Part shown: positions 1 through 8,780 of the stretch, one piece after another
Layout: every line of letters begins with the position of its first letter
How positions within the stretch are numbered: the first letter of the stretch is position 1
DNA from: Novosphingobium sp. B 225
Lineage (GTDB): Bacteria > Pseudomonadota > Alphaproteobacteria > Sphingomonadales > Sphingomonadaceae
Reading direction: 5' to 3'
Length of the DNA stretch: 47,303 bases
Assembly (NCBI RefSeq): GCF_002198665.1
Contig: NZ_MWLM01000058.1
Span: 1 to 47,303 of the forward strand
Notes under the pieces: model-generated
What the model saw: the letters and a program-made list of their open reading frames with translations, nothing else
Databases searched by the model: none
Told to the model about the DNA's origin: nothing
Translations under genes and position numbers: made by a program

Positions 1-104
1 GGCAAGAGGGGCGGGAAATTCCTCCCCCGTGTCGGGGCGGAAGGTCTGGCAATCCGGTACTTGCGTGCCTATGTCCCGGTCAAACGCTAACCCAAGGAAC
101 ACGC

Positions 105-1985
105 ATGGCATTCGCACGCAAGGTTTGGCACCTGCTGGTCGCGATCAAGGACGGGCTGGTGCTGCTGCTGATGCTGCTGTTCTTCGCCGCGCTCTATGGC
201 GCTCTCACCAGCCGGCCCAGCGCGGGGCTGGTGCGCGAAGGGGCCTTGCTGATCAAGCTGGACGGCAGTGTGGTGGAAGAACCCGCGGCGCAGGATCCGC
301 TTGCCGCGCTGACATCCTCGGTCGCCCCCACCAGGGAATACCGCGCGCGGGATATGGTCCGGGCGATTTCCGCCGCGGCCAGTGATGACCGGATCAAGGC
401 CGTGGTGCTCGATCTGTCGCGCTTTACCGGCGCGGGCAGTGTCACGCTGGGGGAACTGGGCGAGGCACTCGATCTGGTCCGCGCCGCGAAAAAACCGGTG
501 CTGACCTGGGCGCTGGCCTATACCGATGACGGGGTGCAGCTGGCCGCCCACGCCACCGAGGTCTGGGTCGATCCGCTGGGCGGGGCCTTTGTCACCGGGC
601 CGGGGGGCGAAAACCTCTATTACGGGCCGCTGCTCGAACGGCTAAAGATCAAGGCCCACGTTTACAAGGTCGGCACCTACAAGGATTTCGTCGAACCCTA
701 TCTGCTTGATGGCCAGTCCGAACCGGCCCGGCAGGCGCGCATCGCGCTCTATGCTTCGCTGTGGGACAACTGGAAGGCCGATGTCGCCAAGGCCCGGCCC
801 AAGGCGCAACTGGCGCAGGTTACCGGCGATCCGGTCGGCTGGCTCAAGGCCAGCGGGGGCGATGCGGCCAAGGCTGCGCTGGCCGCCGGGCTGGTCGACA
901 AGCTGGGTGACAGCGTGGCCTTTGGCGAACGGGTCAAGGCCGTGGCGGGAGCCGATCCGGGGGACGATTCCCCCGGTGCCTATGCTCACACGCCACCCGC
1001 CGCCCTGCTGGCCGCGCATCCCGAAAATTCCAGCGGGGATGCCGTGGCGGTGGTGACCGTGGCGGGCGATATTATTGATGGAAAGGCCGGACCGGGCATT
1101 GCCGGGGGCGAACGGATCGCGCGGCTGATCGATCAGGCCAATGCCGATGATGCCAAGGCGCTGGTGCTGCGGGTCGATTCACCCGGCGGTTCGGTGATCG
1201 CTTCGGAACAGATCCGGCTGGCAGTGGAACGGTTCAAGGCCAAGGGGCGGCCGGTCGCCGTTTCGATGGCCAACCTGGCGGCCAGCGGCGGGTACTGGGT
1301 TTCCACCCCGGCGCAGCGGATCTTTGCCCAGCCCAGCACGATCACCGGATCGATCGGGATTTTCAGCGTTATTCCCAGCTTTGAAGGGGCGCTGGCGCAG
1401 TACGGGGTCCATTCGGACGGCGTGCGCACCACGCCGCTGTCGGGCCAGCCCGATCCGTTCTCGGGCTTCACCCCAGAAGTCGATGCGATGCTGCAGGCCA
1501 ATGTCGAAGCCGGGTATAACCGCTTCATCGGTCTCGTCGCCGGCGCGCGCAAGAAAAGCCCGCAGCAGATCGATGCGATTGCCCAGGGCCGGGTCTGGGA
1601 TGGCGGCACTGCGCGCCAGAACGGGCTGGTCGATCAGTTCGGCGGGCTGGACGATGCGATCGGCTGGGCAGCGCAGCAGGCCAAGCTGGATAGCTGGCAT
1701 CCCGCGTTCTACCGCACCGATGCCAATCCCTATGCCTCGCTGATGGAACGGCTGGGCGGGGGCGAGGATGACGGCGAGGGAGCCCCGGCGGCAGACCTTG
1801 CCGCGATCATCGCCCAGCGCCAGCAAAGCGGGCTGGCACGGATCATGGGTGATCTGCAACGCCTGCTGACCGTGCGCGGGGCGCAGGCCTATTGCCTCGA
1901 TTGCCCGGTGCAGGACGGCGGCGCGGCGGCACGCGGCGACAAGGCCGGGCTGGTGCAGCTGGCACGCGAGTGGCTGGGGGTTTGA
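105..1985 (+). CDS. sppA: Signal peptide peptidase SppA, 67K (long) type
   Basis: Membrane-anchored serine protease that degrades cleaved signal peptides in the inner membrane. The 626-aa length matches the long, tandem-domain SppA form. An N-terminal hydrophobic anchor lies at about residues 13-32 (LVLLLMLLFFAAL). The first S49 domain carries the candidate general-base lysine K193 in GTYKDFVEP, equivalent to the catalytic Lys of E. coli SppA. The second domain has RVDSPGGS (about 356-363) and the nucleophile S394 in AASGGYW, followed by TGSIGIF. The Ser/Lys dyad is therefore split between the two halves, as the family requires. The start is preceded by AAGGAA at about 8 bases. It is the first gene of the window, and the 104 bases before it show nothing recognisable. 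Confidence 0.96.
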   Translation: MAFARKVWHLLVAIKDGLVLLLMLLFFAALYGALTSRPSAGLVREGALLIKLDGSVVEEPAAQDPLAALTSSVAPTREYRARDMVRAISAAASDDRIKAVVLDLSRFTGAGSVTLGELGEALDLVRAAKKPVLTWALAYTDDGVQLAAHATEVWVDPLGGAFVTGPGGENLYYGPLLERLKIKAHVYKVGTYKDFVEPYLLDGQSEPARQARIALYASLWDNWKADVAKARPKAQLAQVTGDPVGWLKASGGDAAKAALAAGLVDKLGDSVAFGERVKAVAGADPGDDSPGAYAHTPPAALLAAHPENSSGDAVAVVTVAGDIIDGKAGPGIAGGERIARLIDQANADDAKALVLRVDSPGGSVIASEQIRLAVERFKAKGRPVAVSMANLAASGGYWVSTPAQRIFAQPSTITGSIGIFSVIPSFEGALAQYGVHSDGVRTTPLSGQPDPFSGFTPEVDAMLQANVEAGYNRFIGLVAGARKKSPQQIDAIAQGRVWDGGTARQNGLVDQFGGLDDAIGWAAQQAKLDSWHPAFYRTDANPYASLMERLGGGEDDGEGAPAADLAAIIAQRQQSGLARIMGDLQRLLTVRGAQAYCLDCPVQDGGAAARGDKAGLVQLAREWLGV

Positions 1986-2116
1986 GCGGCACCCGACGCG
2001 CGCTCAAAACATTCCTTCCCTCTGCGCTTGCCCTTTCCCGCGCCTGCCACTAAGGGCCAGCGCTTGAATCCGGACTCTGCCCTCGCAAGGGGTGGGGTAG
2101 CGGGCTTCGTCGGGCC

Positions 2117-2201
2117 GCGGGCGTGGCGGAACTGGTAGACGCGCTGGTTTTAGGTACCAGTATCGCAAGATGTGGGGGTTCGAGTCCCTTCGCCCGCACC
2201 A
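2117..2201 (+). tRNA. tRNA-Leu (anticodon UAG)
   Basis: An 85-nt class II tRNA. The acceptor strand GCGGGCG (2117-2123) pairs with CGCCCGC (2191-2197), followed by discriminator A and an encoded CCA at 2199-2201. The D-arm reads GCGGAACTGGTAGACGC. The anticodon stem CTGGT/ACCAG encloses loop TTTAGGT, giving anticodon TAG (reads CUN leucine codons). A long variable arm and the TTCGAGTCC T-loop are present, as expected for tRNA-Leu. It sits between sppA and tig, ending 57 bases before the tig start codon. Confidence 0.96.
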
Positions 2202-2258
2202 GTCCCGACAAGCCTTCGTCGCCGGAGCCATTACGAACATAGAAGGCTTTTGATTGTC

Positions 2259-3782
2259 ATGCAGATTGTCGAGACCAGCAACGAAGGTTTGAAGCGCGCC
2301 TTTTCGGTGACGATTCCGGCAAAGGATATCGCCGCGCGGATCGACGGCGAAGTCGCCCGGCTCGCGCCGCAAGTGCGCATGCCCGGCTTCCGCCCTGGCA
2401 AAGTGCCCGCCAATCTGGTCAAGAAAATGCACGGTCCCGCCGTTCACCAGGACGTGCTGAACGCTGCGATCCGCGAAGCGATGGACAAGCTGGTCCAGGA
2501 TCACAAGCTGCGTCCCGCGATGCAGCCCGCCGTGACTCTGGGCGAAGGCTATGACCAGGGCCAGGACGCCGCGCTGACGGTGGAACTGGAAGTGCTGCCG
2601 GAAGTAACCGTGCCTGCGCTCGACGGGCTCAAGCTGGAAAAGCTGGTGGTTCCCGTGGCCGATGCCGAAGTTGACGAACAGGTCGCCAAGATCGCTTCGG
2701 GTTCGAAGAACTTCGTCGATGCCAAGAAGGGCAAGAAGGCCGAAAACGGCGATCAGCTGATCATCGATTTCACCGGCAAGCTGGACGGCGTGGAATTTGA
2801 AGGCGGCAGCGCGCAGGATACTGCGCTGGAACTGGGCGCCGAACGCTTCATCCCCGGCTTTGAAGAACAGCTGGTCGGCGTGAAGGCTGGTGATGAAAAG
2901 ACCATCACCGTGACTTTCCCGGAAGACTATCCGGCCGAAAACCTCAAGGGTCAGGCCGCGACTTTCGACATCGTGGTCAAGGCGGTGAAGATCGCTGGTG
3001 AAACCGCGATCGACGATGATTTCGCCAAGAACCTGGGCCTCGAAAGCCTTGATCAGCTCAAGGGCCTGCTGCGCGGCCAGCTGGAACAGGAAACTGCCGG
3101 GCTGACCCGCACCCAGATGAAGCGCCAGCTGCTCGACGTGTTGGCCGCCGGTCACGATTTTGACGTGCCGCCGAGCATGGTCGAAGCCGAATTCTCGCAG
3201 ATCTGGCAGCAGCTGACCCAGGAAGCCACGCGCGAGGAAGATCCCGCCGCTGCGCTCAAGGAAATCGAGGACGAGAAGGAAGACTATCGCGGTATCGCGG
3301 TGCGCCGTGTTCGCCTTGGCCTGCTGCTCTCGGAAATCGGCCAGGCCAACGGCGTGGAAGTCAGCCAGCAGGAAATGCAGATGCTGCTCCAGCAGGCTGC
3401 CCAGCAGTATCGCCCGGAAGACCGTCAGCGCTTTGTCGAATACATCCAGAGCGAACCGCTCGCCGCTGCCCAGCTGCGCGCGCCGCTCTATGAGGACAAG
3501 GTGGTCGACTTCCTGTTCGACAAGGCCGAAGTGACCGAACGCGAAGTGACCCGCGACGAGTTGCAGGCCGCGATCGAAGCGGAAGAAGGCGCCGCTCCCG
3601 CTGCTGCAAAGCCCGCCAAGAAGGCTGCGCCCAAGAAGGCGGCCAAGAAGGACGAAGCTCCGGCTGAAGCCGCCGCTGAAGCCAAGCCTGCCAAAAAGGC
3701 GGCTGCTCCCAAGGCTGAAAAGGCCGAGAAGGAAGCTGCTCCCAAGAAGGCCCCGGCCAAGAAGGCCGCCAAGAAGGACTGA
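2259..3782 (+). CDS. tig: Trigger factor (ribosome-associated chaperone / prolyl isomerase)
   Basis: Binds at the ribosome exit tunnel and assists folding of nascent chains. The chosen ATG gives 507 aa starting MQIVETSNEG. An upstream in-frame extension would run through the tRNA-Leu gene and is rejected; AGAAGG lies about 12 bases upstream of the ATG. The N-terminal domain has the ribosome-docking signature GFRPGK at residues 43-48. The FKBP-type PPIase domain is at about 163-244 (GDQLIIDFTGKLDG onward), and the C-terminal chaperone domain runs to about 440. The last 64 residues (444-507) are a Lys/Ala/Pro low-complexity tail built from PAKKA/PKKA-type repeats, resembling histone H1-like tails and absent from E. 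coli Tig. A strong terminator follows directly. Confidence 0.97.
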   Translation: MQIVETSNEGLKRAFSVTIPAKDIAARIDGEVARLAPQVRMPGFRPGKVPANLVKKMHGPAVHQDVLNAAIREAMDKLVQDHKLRPAMQPAVTLGEGYDQGQDAALTVELEVLPEVTVPALDGLKLEKLVVPVADAEVDEQVAKIASGSKNFVDAKKGKKAENGDQLIIDFTGKLDGVEFEGGSAQDTALELGAERFIPGFEEQLVGVKAGDEKTITVTFPEDYPAENLKGQAATFDIVVKAVKIAGETAIDDDFAKNLGLESLDQLKGLLRGQLEQETAGLTRTQMKRQLLDVLAAGHDFDVPPSMVEAEFSQIWQQLTQEATREEDPAAALKEIEDEKEDYRGIAVRRVRLGLLLSEIGQANGVEVSQQEMQMLLQQAAQQYRPEDRQRFVEYIQSEPLAAAQLRAPLYEDKVVDFLFDKAEVTEREVTRDELQAAIEAEEGAAPAAAKPAKKAAPKKAAKKDEAPAEAAAEAKPAKKAAAPKAEKAEKEAAPKKAPAKKAAKKD

Positions 3783-3800
3783 TCCGGTCTCAACCCCCGG

Positions 3801-3842
3801 AACAACCGCGCCCCCGCAGCGATGCGGGGGCGTTGTTGTTTG
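3801..3842 (+). terminator. Rho-independent terminator after tig
   Basis: A GC-rich hairpin with arms CGCCCCCGCA (3809-3818) and TGCGGGGGCG (3823-3832) and loop GCGA is followed by TTGTTGTTTG. Flanking AACAAC (3801-3806) can pair imperfectly with GTTGTT. It starts about 20 bases after the tig stop codon. Confidence 0.85.
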
Positions 3843-3860
3843 TGGCGTGAGCATCGAGCT

Positions 3861-3935
3861 CCCCCTCCTCTTCAAAGGAGGGGGCCGGGGGGGTGGTGCG
3901 GTTCTCAAGCGGCGGTGTATGCCGCCACCACCCCC
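3861..3935. repeat. Dispersed-type palindromic intergenic repeat (REP/BIME-like)
   Basis: Two consecutive inverted repeats fill the space between convergent tig and the DUF2892 gene. The first is CCCCCTCCT (3861-3869) with AGGAGGGGG (3876-3884), a perfect 9-bp stem with a 6-nt loop. The second is GGGGGTGGTG (3889-3898) with CACCACCCCC (3926-3935), a perfect 10-bp stem enclosing a smaller GGCGG/CCGCC stem. From memory, this GGGGGCCGGGGGGGTGGT-type element is a familiar multi-copy intergenic repeat in sphingomonads. Only one copy of this type was noticed in the window, so its dispersed nature is prior knowledge, not shown here. Confidence 0.65.
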
Positions 3936-3948
3936 AACACCGGTGCGC

Positions 3949-4137
3949 CTACCTGACCTTGCAGGTATTCACCCCCAGCAGCGAATAGAGCGGGCACATG
4001 CCGACCACGCCGGTCAGCAGCGGTACAACGCCGATCCAGGTCCACGGCGTGTACATGCCGCGCAGGGCCATCACGATCAGCACTATTCCCACGATCACGC
4101 GCAGTGCGCGGTCGATTGTTCCTTCATTGCGAGCCAT
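3949..4137 (-). CDS. Small DUF2892 (YgaP-like) inner-membrane protein
   Basis: 62-aa protein starting MARNEGTIDR. The family signature is an N-terminal NEGTIDRALRVIVG stretch followed by two hydrophobic segments (about residues 11-27 and 33-48) and a terminal CPLYSLLGVNT motif. This is the membrane part found alone or fused to rhodanese in YgaP. The start is set by an excellent AAGGAGGG ribosome-binding site just upstream (reverse strand, around 4145-4153); a 25-residue longer ORF has no such site. It follows the Crp/Fnr gene on the same strand after 85 bases that contain a perfect palindrome, suggesting regulation by that neighbour. Exact biochemical role unknown; the family often accompanies sulfur or redox functions. 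Confidence 0.85.
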   Translation of the reverse strand: MARNEGTIDRALRVIVGIVLIVMALRGMYTPWTWIGVVPLLTGVVGMCPLYSLLGVNTCKVR

Positions 4138-4195
4138 TGTATTTCCCTCCTTGGGTGCGACATGAACCATTTCGCACGGCGAAAGGTCCGCTGTC

Positions 4196-4210
4196 GGTGA
4201 CTTAGTCACC
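4196..4210. promoter_or_regulatory. Candidate operator palindrome upstream of the DUF2892 gene
   Basis: GGTGAC-TTA-GTCACC is a perfect 6+6 inverted repeat with a 3-nt spacer. It lies 59-73 bases upstream of the DUF2892 start codon and 13 bases beyond the Crp/Fnr stop codon. Position and symmetry suit a dimeric regulator such as the adjacent Crp/Fnr protein, although it is not the canonical TTGAT-N4-ATCAA FNR box. No binding evidence exists in the sequence. Confidence 0.4.
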
Positions 4211-4222
4211 AAGCCGGGAAAA

Positions 4223-4810
4223 TTATCCGGGGCTGTGCGCCAGCGCTGCCAGCCGGACGGGGTCGATCAGTTCGATATGGCCGCGCGTGATGGCAATCAC
4301 CCCGTCGCGCTGAAAAGCACCCAGCTGGCGGCTGATCACCGCGCGGGCCGAGCCGATTTCGGTGGCCAGAGCTTCGTGCGTGGCATCGACCATCGTGCCG
4401 CTTCCCGCCAGCCGCAACAGCGCGCGGGCCAGACGCTCCTCGATGCTGGACAGCGCTACGTCTTCAACCAACCGCTCCAGATCGGCAAAGCGCGCGGCGA
4501 CGGCGGTGAACAGCTGCTGGCGAAACGCCGCATCGCCCACCACTTTTGCCTGAAACTCGCTCGCCGGGATAACTTCCAGCTGCAGCGGGGTTTCTGCCAC
4601 AGCCTCTGCACCATAAGCGCCGCCGCCCACCAGACAGCCAAAGGTTTGCAGGCACACTTCCCCCGGCCGCACCCGGTAGAGCACAATTTCACGCCCGTTT
4701 TCCGCGGTCAGCGAAACCTTGATCGTCCCGGTATGAACTACCACGAAACCCTGACATTCATCGTCAGGGCGGTAGAGCACGTGGCCTTGGGGTACCTGCA
4801 TCACTGCCAT
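4223..4810 (-). CDS. Crp/Fnr family transcriptional regulator
   Basis: 195-aa regulator. An N-terminal cyclic-nucleotide-binding-type beta-barrel covers about residues 1-110 (QGHVLYRPDDECQGFVVVHTG and VRPGEVC are typical CAP_ED stretches). A dimerisation helix lies at about 100-130 (FADLERLVEDVALSSIEERLARALLRL), and a C-terminal winged helix-turn-helix follows with recognition helix GSARAVISRQL and wing RGHIELID. Cysteines at 19, 53 and 59 could be redox-sensing, but no classical Fnr four-cysteine cluster is present. It starts 9 bases after the GT39-like gene ends and precedes the DUF2892 gene, so the three may be co-transcribed. Target genes and signal are unknown; the DUF2892 gene is the obvious candidate target. 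Confidence 0.9.
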   Translation of the reverse strand: MAVMQVPQGHVLYRPDDECQGFVVVHTGTIKVSLTAENGREIVLYRVRPGEVCLQTFGCLVGGGAYGAEAVAETPLQLEVIPASEFQAKVVGDAAFRQQLFTAVAARFADLERLVEDVALSSIEERLARALLRLAGSGTMVDATHEALATEIGSARAVISRQLGAFQRDGVIAITRGHIELIDPVRLAALAHSPG

Positions 4811-4819
4811 GGCGGCAGG

Positions 4820-6382
4820 CTACCGTGCGGGGAGGGGCCCGTCCAGCGGGCGGTTGCTGGCAATCCAGCCATCGCCGATGCGGTATTGCCAGACCCGCTC
4901 CACCGCGAATCCCTGATCGCGCAGATGGGCGGCGATCTTGCTTGTGTCCCATTCCGCGCTGGTATCGTGTTCGTCCCAGAACAACGTGGGACAAGTAGCT
5001 GAAATCTTGCGCGATTGCGGCGGCTCGATCTTGATCCCATGACGCGCGGCCATCAGCGCATAGGCCTTGGCGAAGACCATGCGATTGTCCGCCGGGGGGA
5101 GCGACATGGTATAGGCGTTCCAGAACGGCGGATCGATATGCACCGGGCTGTCCGGGCAGATTCGCACGAGTTCGCCCAGCCGCTGTGCGCTGCCCTCCCA
5201 CGAATTGCGCGCGGCGGTATGGGCGGCGCTCCCGGCCAGCGACCAGAGTGTCAGTGCGCTCGCCGCGAGCAGGATCATCTGGCCAAGCCAGCCCGGTATG
5301 CGCCGCAGCGCGGCGTTTGCGCCCAGTGCCGTGCCCATCGCCACCGCCGGGATCATCGCCGCCAGATAGCGTTCCATCACTACCGGGCGCAGCATGTGCA
5401 GGCCGATCAGCAGGACGGTGGCCAGCGCGATCCCCGCGCCCAGCAACAGCATGGCTTCCAGCGCCGGCGGCAGGCGGCGTTCGCGCCAGACCTGCCAGCC
5501 GAGCAAGCCGGTGCCGACAAGGGCAGCAAGGGTGATCAGCAGGTTCGCCTCGCCCGCGCGCTGCACGCCATACTCGATCGCCCAGCGCGCGGCATTGAAG
5601 CCCGCCGGGATCCAGAACCGCGCCGTGTTAGCCTCCCACAGCCGGAACTGCAGTGTGCTGACCGCCAGAAACAGAGTGCCCGCCACCAGCGCCGGGATCA
5701 GGATCTGGCCAAGCAGCGCGCGCCGCCCGCGCAGCCAGGCTGCGGCCAGAAACGGCACCAGCAGTGCCCCCAGGATCACGCTGGTCAAGATGTGCAGGTT
5801 GAAACCGATCAACAGCGTGACCCACAGCACCAGCCGCTGCCCGCGCCTGCGCAGCTCGCCTTCCAGCCAGCCGATGACGATCGCCAGCACGGTGACCGCG
5901 CCGACCAGGCTGGACAGGAAATAGGACCGCAGCTCTGCCCCGCTGCGCAGCGCGGTTTCATTCGCCGCCAGGCTTAGTGCGAAAAATGCGGCCAGTGCCC
6001 ACAGCTGCGGCGACCGGCGCAGCAGGATCGCGCCGCCCGATACGGCCAGCGCCAGTCCGACCAGGTTGATCAGCCGCAAGGTCTCGATGCTTGGCGCAAG
6101 GTGTGCGCCAAGCCAGGACAGCAGGTTGAACAGTGGCGGATGGTTGTCCACCAGCCAGCTTTCGCGCAGTGATTCTCCCAGCGACCGTTCGGGCCGGCTG
6201 ACGAACCAGGTGTAAAATTCATCGTACCAGGGGCCCCGGTGCAGCGCGGTCCAGACCAGCGCCGCGCCCAGACCCAGCAGCCCCAGCGCCAGTCCCAACA
6301 GGGCCGCGGGGCGCAGATCCGCGCCCCCCTCCGCAGGTCTGCGGCGCAGGCCGTCAAGCCAGGAATCGGAGTGATTCGTCAT
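4820..6382 (-). CDS. GT39-like polytopic membrane glycosyltransferase
   Basis: 520-aa integral membrane protein with many hydrophobic segments, starting at about residue 25 and continuing to about 410. The first periplasmic loop contains PWYDEFYTWF with the acidic pair D54-E55, and the next loop has DNHPPLFNLLSW (about 79-90). The DE pair plus the HPPL motif is characteristic of the GT-C fold dolichyl/undecaprenyl-phosphate sugar transferases (PMT_2/ArnT/GT39 superfamily). These move a sugar from a lipid carrier to protein or lipid on the outer face of the membrane. A soluble C-terminal region of about 110 residues follows. Acceptor and sugar are not determinable. It is divergent from clpP across 177 bases and ends 9 bases before the Crp/Fnr gene. 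Confidence 0.82.
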   Translation of the reverse strand: MTNHSDSWLDGLRRRPAEGGADLRPAALLGLALGLLGLGAALVWTALHRGPWYDEFYTWFVSRPERSLGESLRESWLVDNHPPLFNLLSWLGAHLAPSIETLRLINLVGLALAVSGGAILLRRSPQLWALAAFFALSLAANETALRSGAELRSYFLSSLVGAVTVLAIVIGWLEGELRRRGQRLVLWVTLLIGFNLHILTSVILGALLVPFLAAAWLRGRRALLGQILIPALVAGTLFLAVSTLQFRLWEANTARFWIPAGFNAARWAIEYGVQRAGEANLLITLAALVGTGLLGWQVWRERRLPPALEAMLLLGAGIALATVLLIGLHMLRPVVMERYLAAMIPAVAMGTALGANAALRRIPGWLGQMILLAASALTLWSLAGSAAHTAARNSWEGSAQRLGELVRICPDSPVHIDPPFWNAYTMSLPPADNRMVFAKAYALMAARHGIKIEPPQSRKISATCPTLFWDEHDTSAEWDTSKIAAHLRDQGFAVERVWQYRIGDGWIASNRPLDGPLPAR

Positions 6383-6434
6383 TCCCGCAAGCCTTTAACG
6401 AAATAAATGAATTGCATAGGGAATTCTGGCGAGT

Positions 6435-6448
6435 GTGCCATTTGGCAC
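6435..6448. promoter_or_regulatory. Perfect palindrome in the GT39/clpP divergent spacer
   Basis: GTGCCA-TT-TGGCAC is a 14-bp perfect inverted repeat between two divergent genes, 53 bases from the glycosyltransferase start and 112 from clpP. Symmetry and position suggest an operator, but the regulator is unknown. Confidence 0.35.
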
Positions 6449-6503
6449 CGGTTGCGGGCAGGGAGGCTATAGGCCGGTTGGCATCAATCAATCGGTTAAC
6501 GCC

Positions 6504-6534
6504 CTTGAACATCGCGCCGCCAGCGCCGACATAG
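6504..6534 (+). promoter_or_regulatory. Candidate heat-shock (RpoH-type) promoter of clpP
   Basis: CTTGAA at 6504-6509 is a perfect match to the -35 core of sigma-32 promoters. About 17 bases downstream lies CGACATAG (6527-6534), a partial match to the -10 consensus CCCATNT-type element. Transcription would begin near 6541, giving a roughly 20-base leader that carries AGAGGA before the clpP ATG at 6560. clpP is a classic heat-shock gene and rpoH is encoded in this window, which supports the idea; the -10 match is imperfect. Confidence 0.4.
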
Positions 6535-6559
6535 GCAAACCAGCCACAAGAGGATTCCC

Positions 6560-7234
<675 letters not shown>

Positions 7235-7315
7235 CGGCTTTGGCAAATAAGTAACCCTGCGCCTTCAGCAGCGGTCAATCTGACCCTGCTATGACACGGG
7301 ATTGAAGTTTGCTCT

Positions 7316-7356
7316 CGCCGGGGTAGAGTCCCCGGTGAGTCCCCCCAGGCGGGGGG
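7316..7356 (+). promoter_or_regulatory. Tandem GC-rich hairpins in the clpP-clpX spacer
   Basis: Two back-to-back stems precede clpX. The first is CGCCGGGG (7316-7323) with CCCCGGTG (7330-7337) around loop TAGAGT (one G-U pair). The second is CCCCCC (7341-7346) with GGGGGG (7351-7356) around AGGC. The second ends 14 bases before the clpX ATG, just upstream of its ribosome-binding site (AGGAACAGG). There is no T-tract, so a classical terminator is unlikely. RNA processing, stability or translation control is possible. Confidence 0.5.
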
Positions 7357-7370
7357 TAACAGGAACAGGC

Positions 7371-8627
7371 ATGACGAAACTGAGCGGATCCGACGCGAAA
7401 AGCACCCTCTACTGCAGCTTCTGCGGGAAGTCGCAGCATGAGGTGCGCAAGCTGATTGCCGGGCCAACCGTGTTCATCTGCGATGAATGCGTGGAACTGT
7501 GCAACGACATCATCCGCGAAGAAACCAAGGCGGGAATCGCCGGCAAAAAGGACGGCGGCGTCCCCAGTCCGCGCGATATCTTTGAAACGCTGAACGATTA
7601 CGTGATCGGGCAAGACCGCGCCAAGCGCGTCCTCTCGGTCGCGGTTCACAACCATTACAAGCGCCTGAAGCACAGCGGCAAGGGCGGCGAGGTTGAGCTT
7701 TCAAAGAGCAACATCCTGCTTGTCGGGCCGACCGGCTGCGGCAAGACGCTGCTGGCTCAAACCCTGGCCAAGACTTTCGACGTGCCGTTCACCATGGCCG
7801 ACGCCACCACTCTGACCGAAGCCGGTTACGTGGGCGAAGACGTGGAAAACATCATCCTCAAGCTGCTGCAGGCGAGCGACTACAACGTCGACAAGGCGCA
7901 GCACGGGATCGTCTATATCGACGAAATCGACAAGATCAGCCGCAAGGCCGAAAACCCCAGCATCACCCGTGACGTGTCGGGCGAAGGCGTGCAGCAGGCA
8001 CTGCTCAAGCTGATGGAAGGAACCACCGCAAGCGTTCCGCCACAGGGCGGGCGCAAGCATCCGCAGCAGGAATTCCTGCAGGTTGACACCACCAACATCC
8101 TGTTCATCTGCGGCGGGGCCTTTGCGGGCCTGGAAAAGATCATTTCCGACCGCCTGCAAAAGCGTTCGATCGGGTTCGGCGCGCATGTGGCCGATCCGGA
8201 CAAGCGCAAGGTGGGTGAACTGCTGCAAAAGGCTGAGCCGGAAGATCTCCTGAAGTTTGGCCTGATCCCCGAATTCGTCGGCCGCTTGCCGGTGATCGCG
8301 ACGCTGGAAGACCTTGATATCGAGGCGCTGGTCAAGATCCTCAAGGAACCCAAGAACGCGCTGATCAAACAGTACGCCAAGCTGTTCGATCTGGAAGACG
8401 TGACGCTGACCTTTACCGACGACGCGCTGGAAGCGATTGCCAAGAAGGCGATCGAGCGCAAAACCGGTGCGCGCGGGCTGCGCTCGATCGTCGAAGGGCT
8501 GCTGCTTGACACCATGTTCGATATCCCGACCGAACAGGGCATCGCCGAAGTGGTGGTGGACAAGGACGTGGTCGAAGGTCGCAAGGAACCGGTGCGCGTG
8601 CTCGGCGCGAAGGAAGAAGCCGCTTAG
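7371..8627 (+). CDS. clpX: ATP-dependent Clp protease ATP-binding subunit ClpX
   Basis: 418-aa AAA+ unfoldase that feeds substrates to ClpP. The N-terminal zinc-binding domain has C15-x2-C18 and C37-x2-C40. The Walker A motif GPTGCGKT is at 119-126 and Walker [10 protein letters not shown] at about 181-189 with D184/E185. The ClpP-docking loop region and the sensor-2 segment [10 protein letters not shown] are present. The start [10 protein letters not shown] is chosen because the zinc domain begins at residue 15 as in orthologues and AGGAACAGG lies just upstream; a longer in-frame ORF would begin within the spacer hairpins. In alphaproteobacteria ClpXP also drives cell-cycle proteolysis, relevant to the chpT gene elsewhere in this window. 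Confidence 0.98.
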   Translation: MTKLSGSDAKSTLYCSFCGKSQHEVRKLIAGPTVFICDECVELCNDIIREETKAGIAGKKDGGVPSPRDIFETLNDYVIGQDRAKRVLSVAVHNHYKRLKHSGKGGEVELSKSNILLVGPTGCGKTLLAQTLAKTFDVPFTMADATTLTEAGYVGEDVENIILKLLQASDYNVDKAQHGIVYIDEIDKISRKAENPSITRDVSGEGVQQALLKLMEGTTASVPPQGGRKHPQQEFLQVDTTNILFICGGAFAGLEKIISDRLQKRSIGFGAHVADPDKRKVGELLQKAEPEDLLKFGLIPEFVGRLPVIATLEDLDIEALVKILKEPKNALIKQYAKLFDLEDVTLTFTDDALEAIAKKAIERKTGARGLRSIVEGLLLDTMFDIPTEQGIAEVVVDKDVVEGRKEPVRVLGAKEEAA

Positions 8628-8692
8628 GACGGGTAATTTCGCTCCTGTTTTCGGGCGATTGCTGGGCTCTAATGCAAAAGCAGCAAAGATCA

Positions 8693-8742
8693 GCGGGAAG
8701 GCACCGGGCCGTCTTCTGCTCGCCTTGAGCAGCGCTTCCCGC
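8693..8742. terminator. Candidate bidirectional terminator between clpX and the SnoaL-like gene
   Basis: Nested inverted repeats lie between convergent genes. The outer arms are GCGGGAAG (8693-8700) and CTTCCCGC (8735-8742). The inner perfect hairpin is CTGCTC (8716-8721) with GAGCAG (8727-8732). There is no long T-tract on either side, so efficiency is uncertain. Confidence 0.4.
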
Positions 8743-8780
8743 AAGCTCTTGGGCAGAAAAGCAGCGCCAACTGCGTCAGT

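Noticed and set aside
2004..3908. 634-aa reverse-strand open frame covering tig
   Set aside because: It runs antisense over trigger factor and tRNA-Leu; its Gly/Leu/Arg-rich composition is the mirror of GC-rich codons and no domain is seen.
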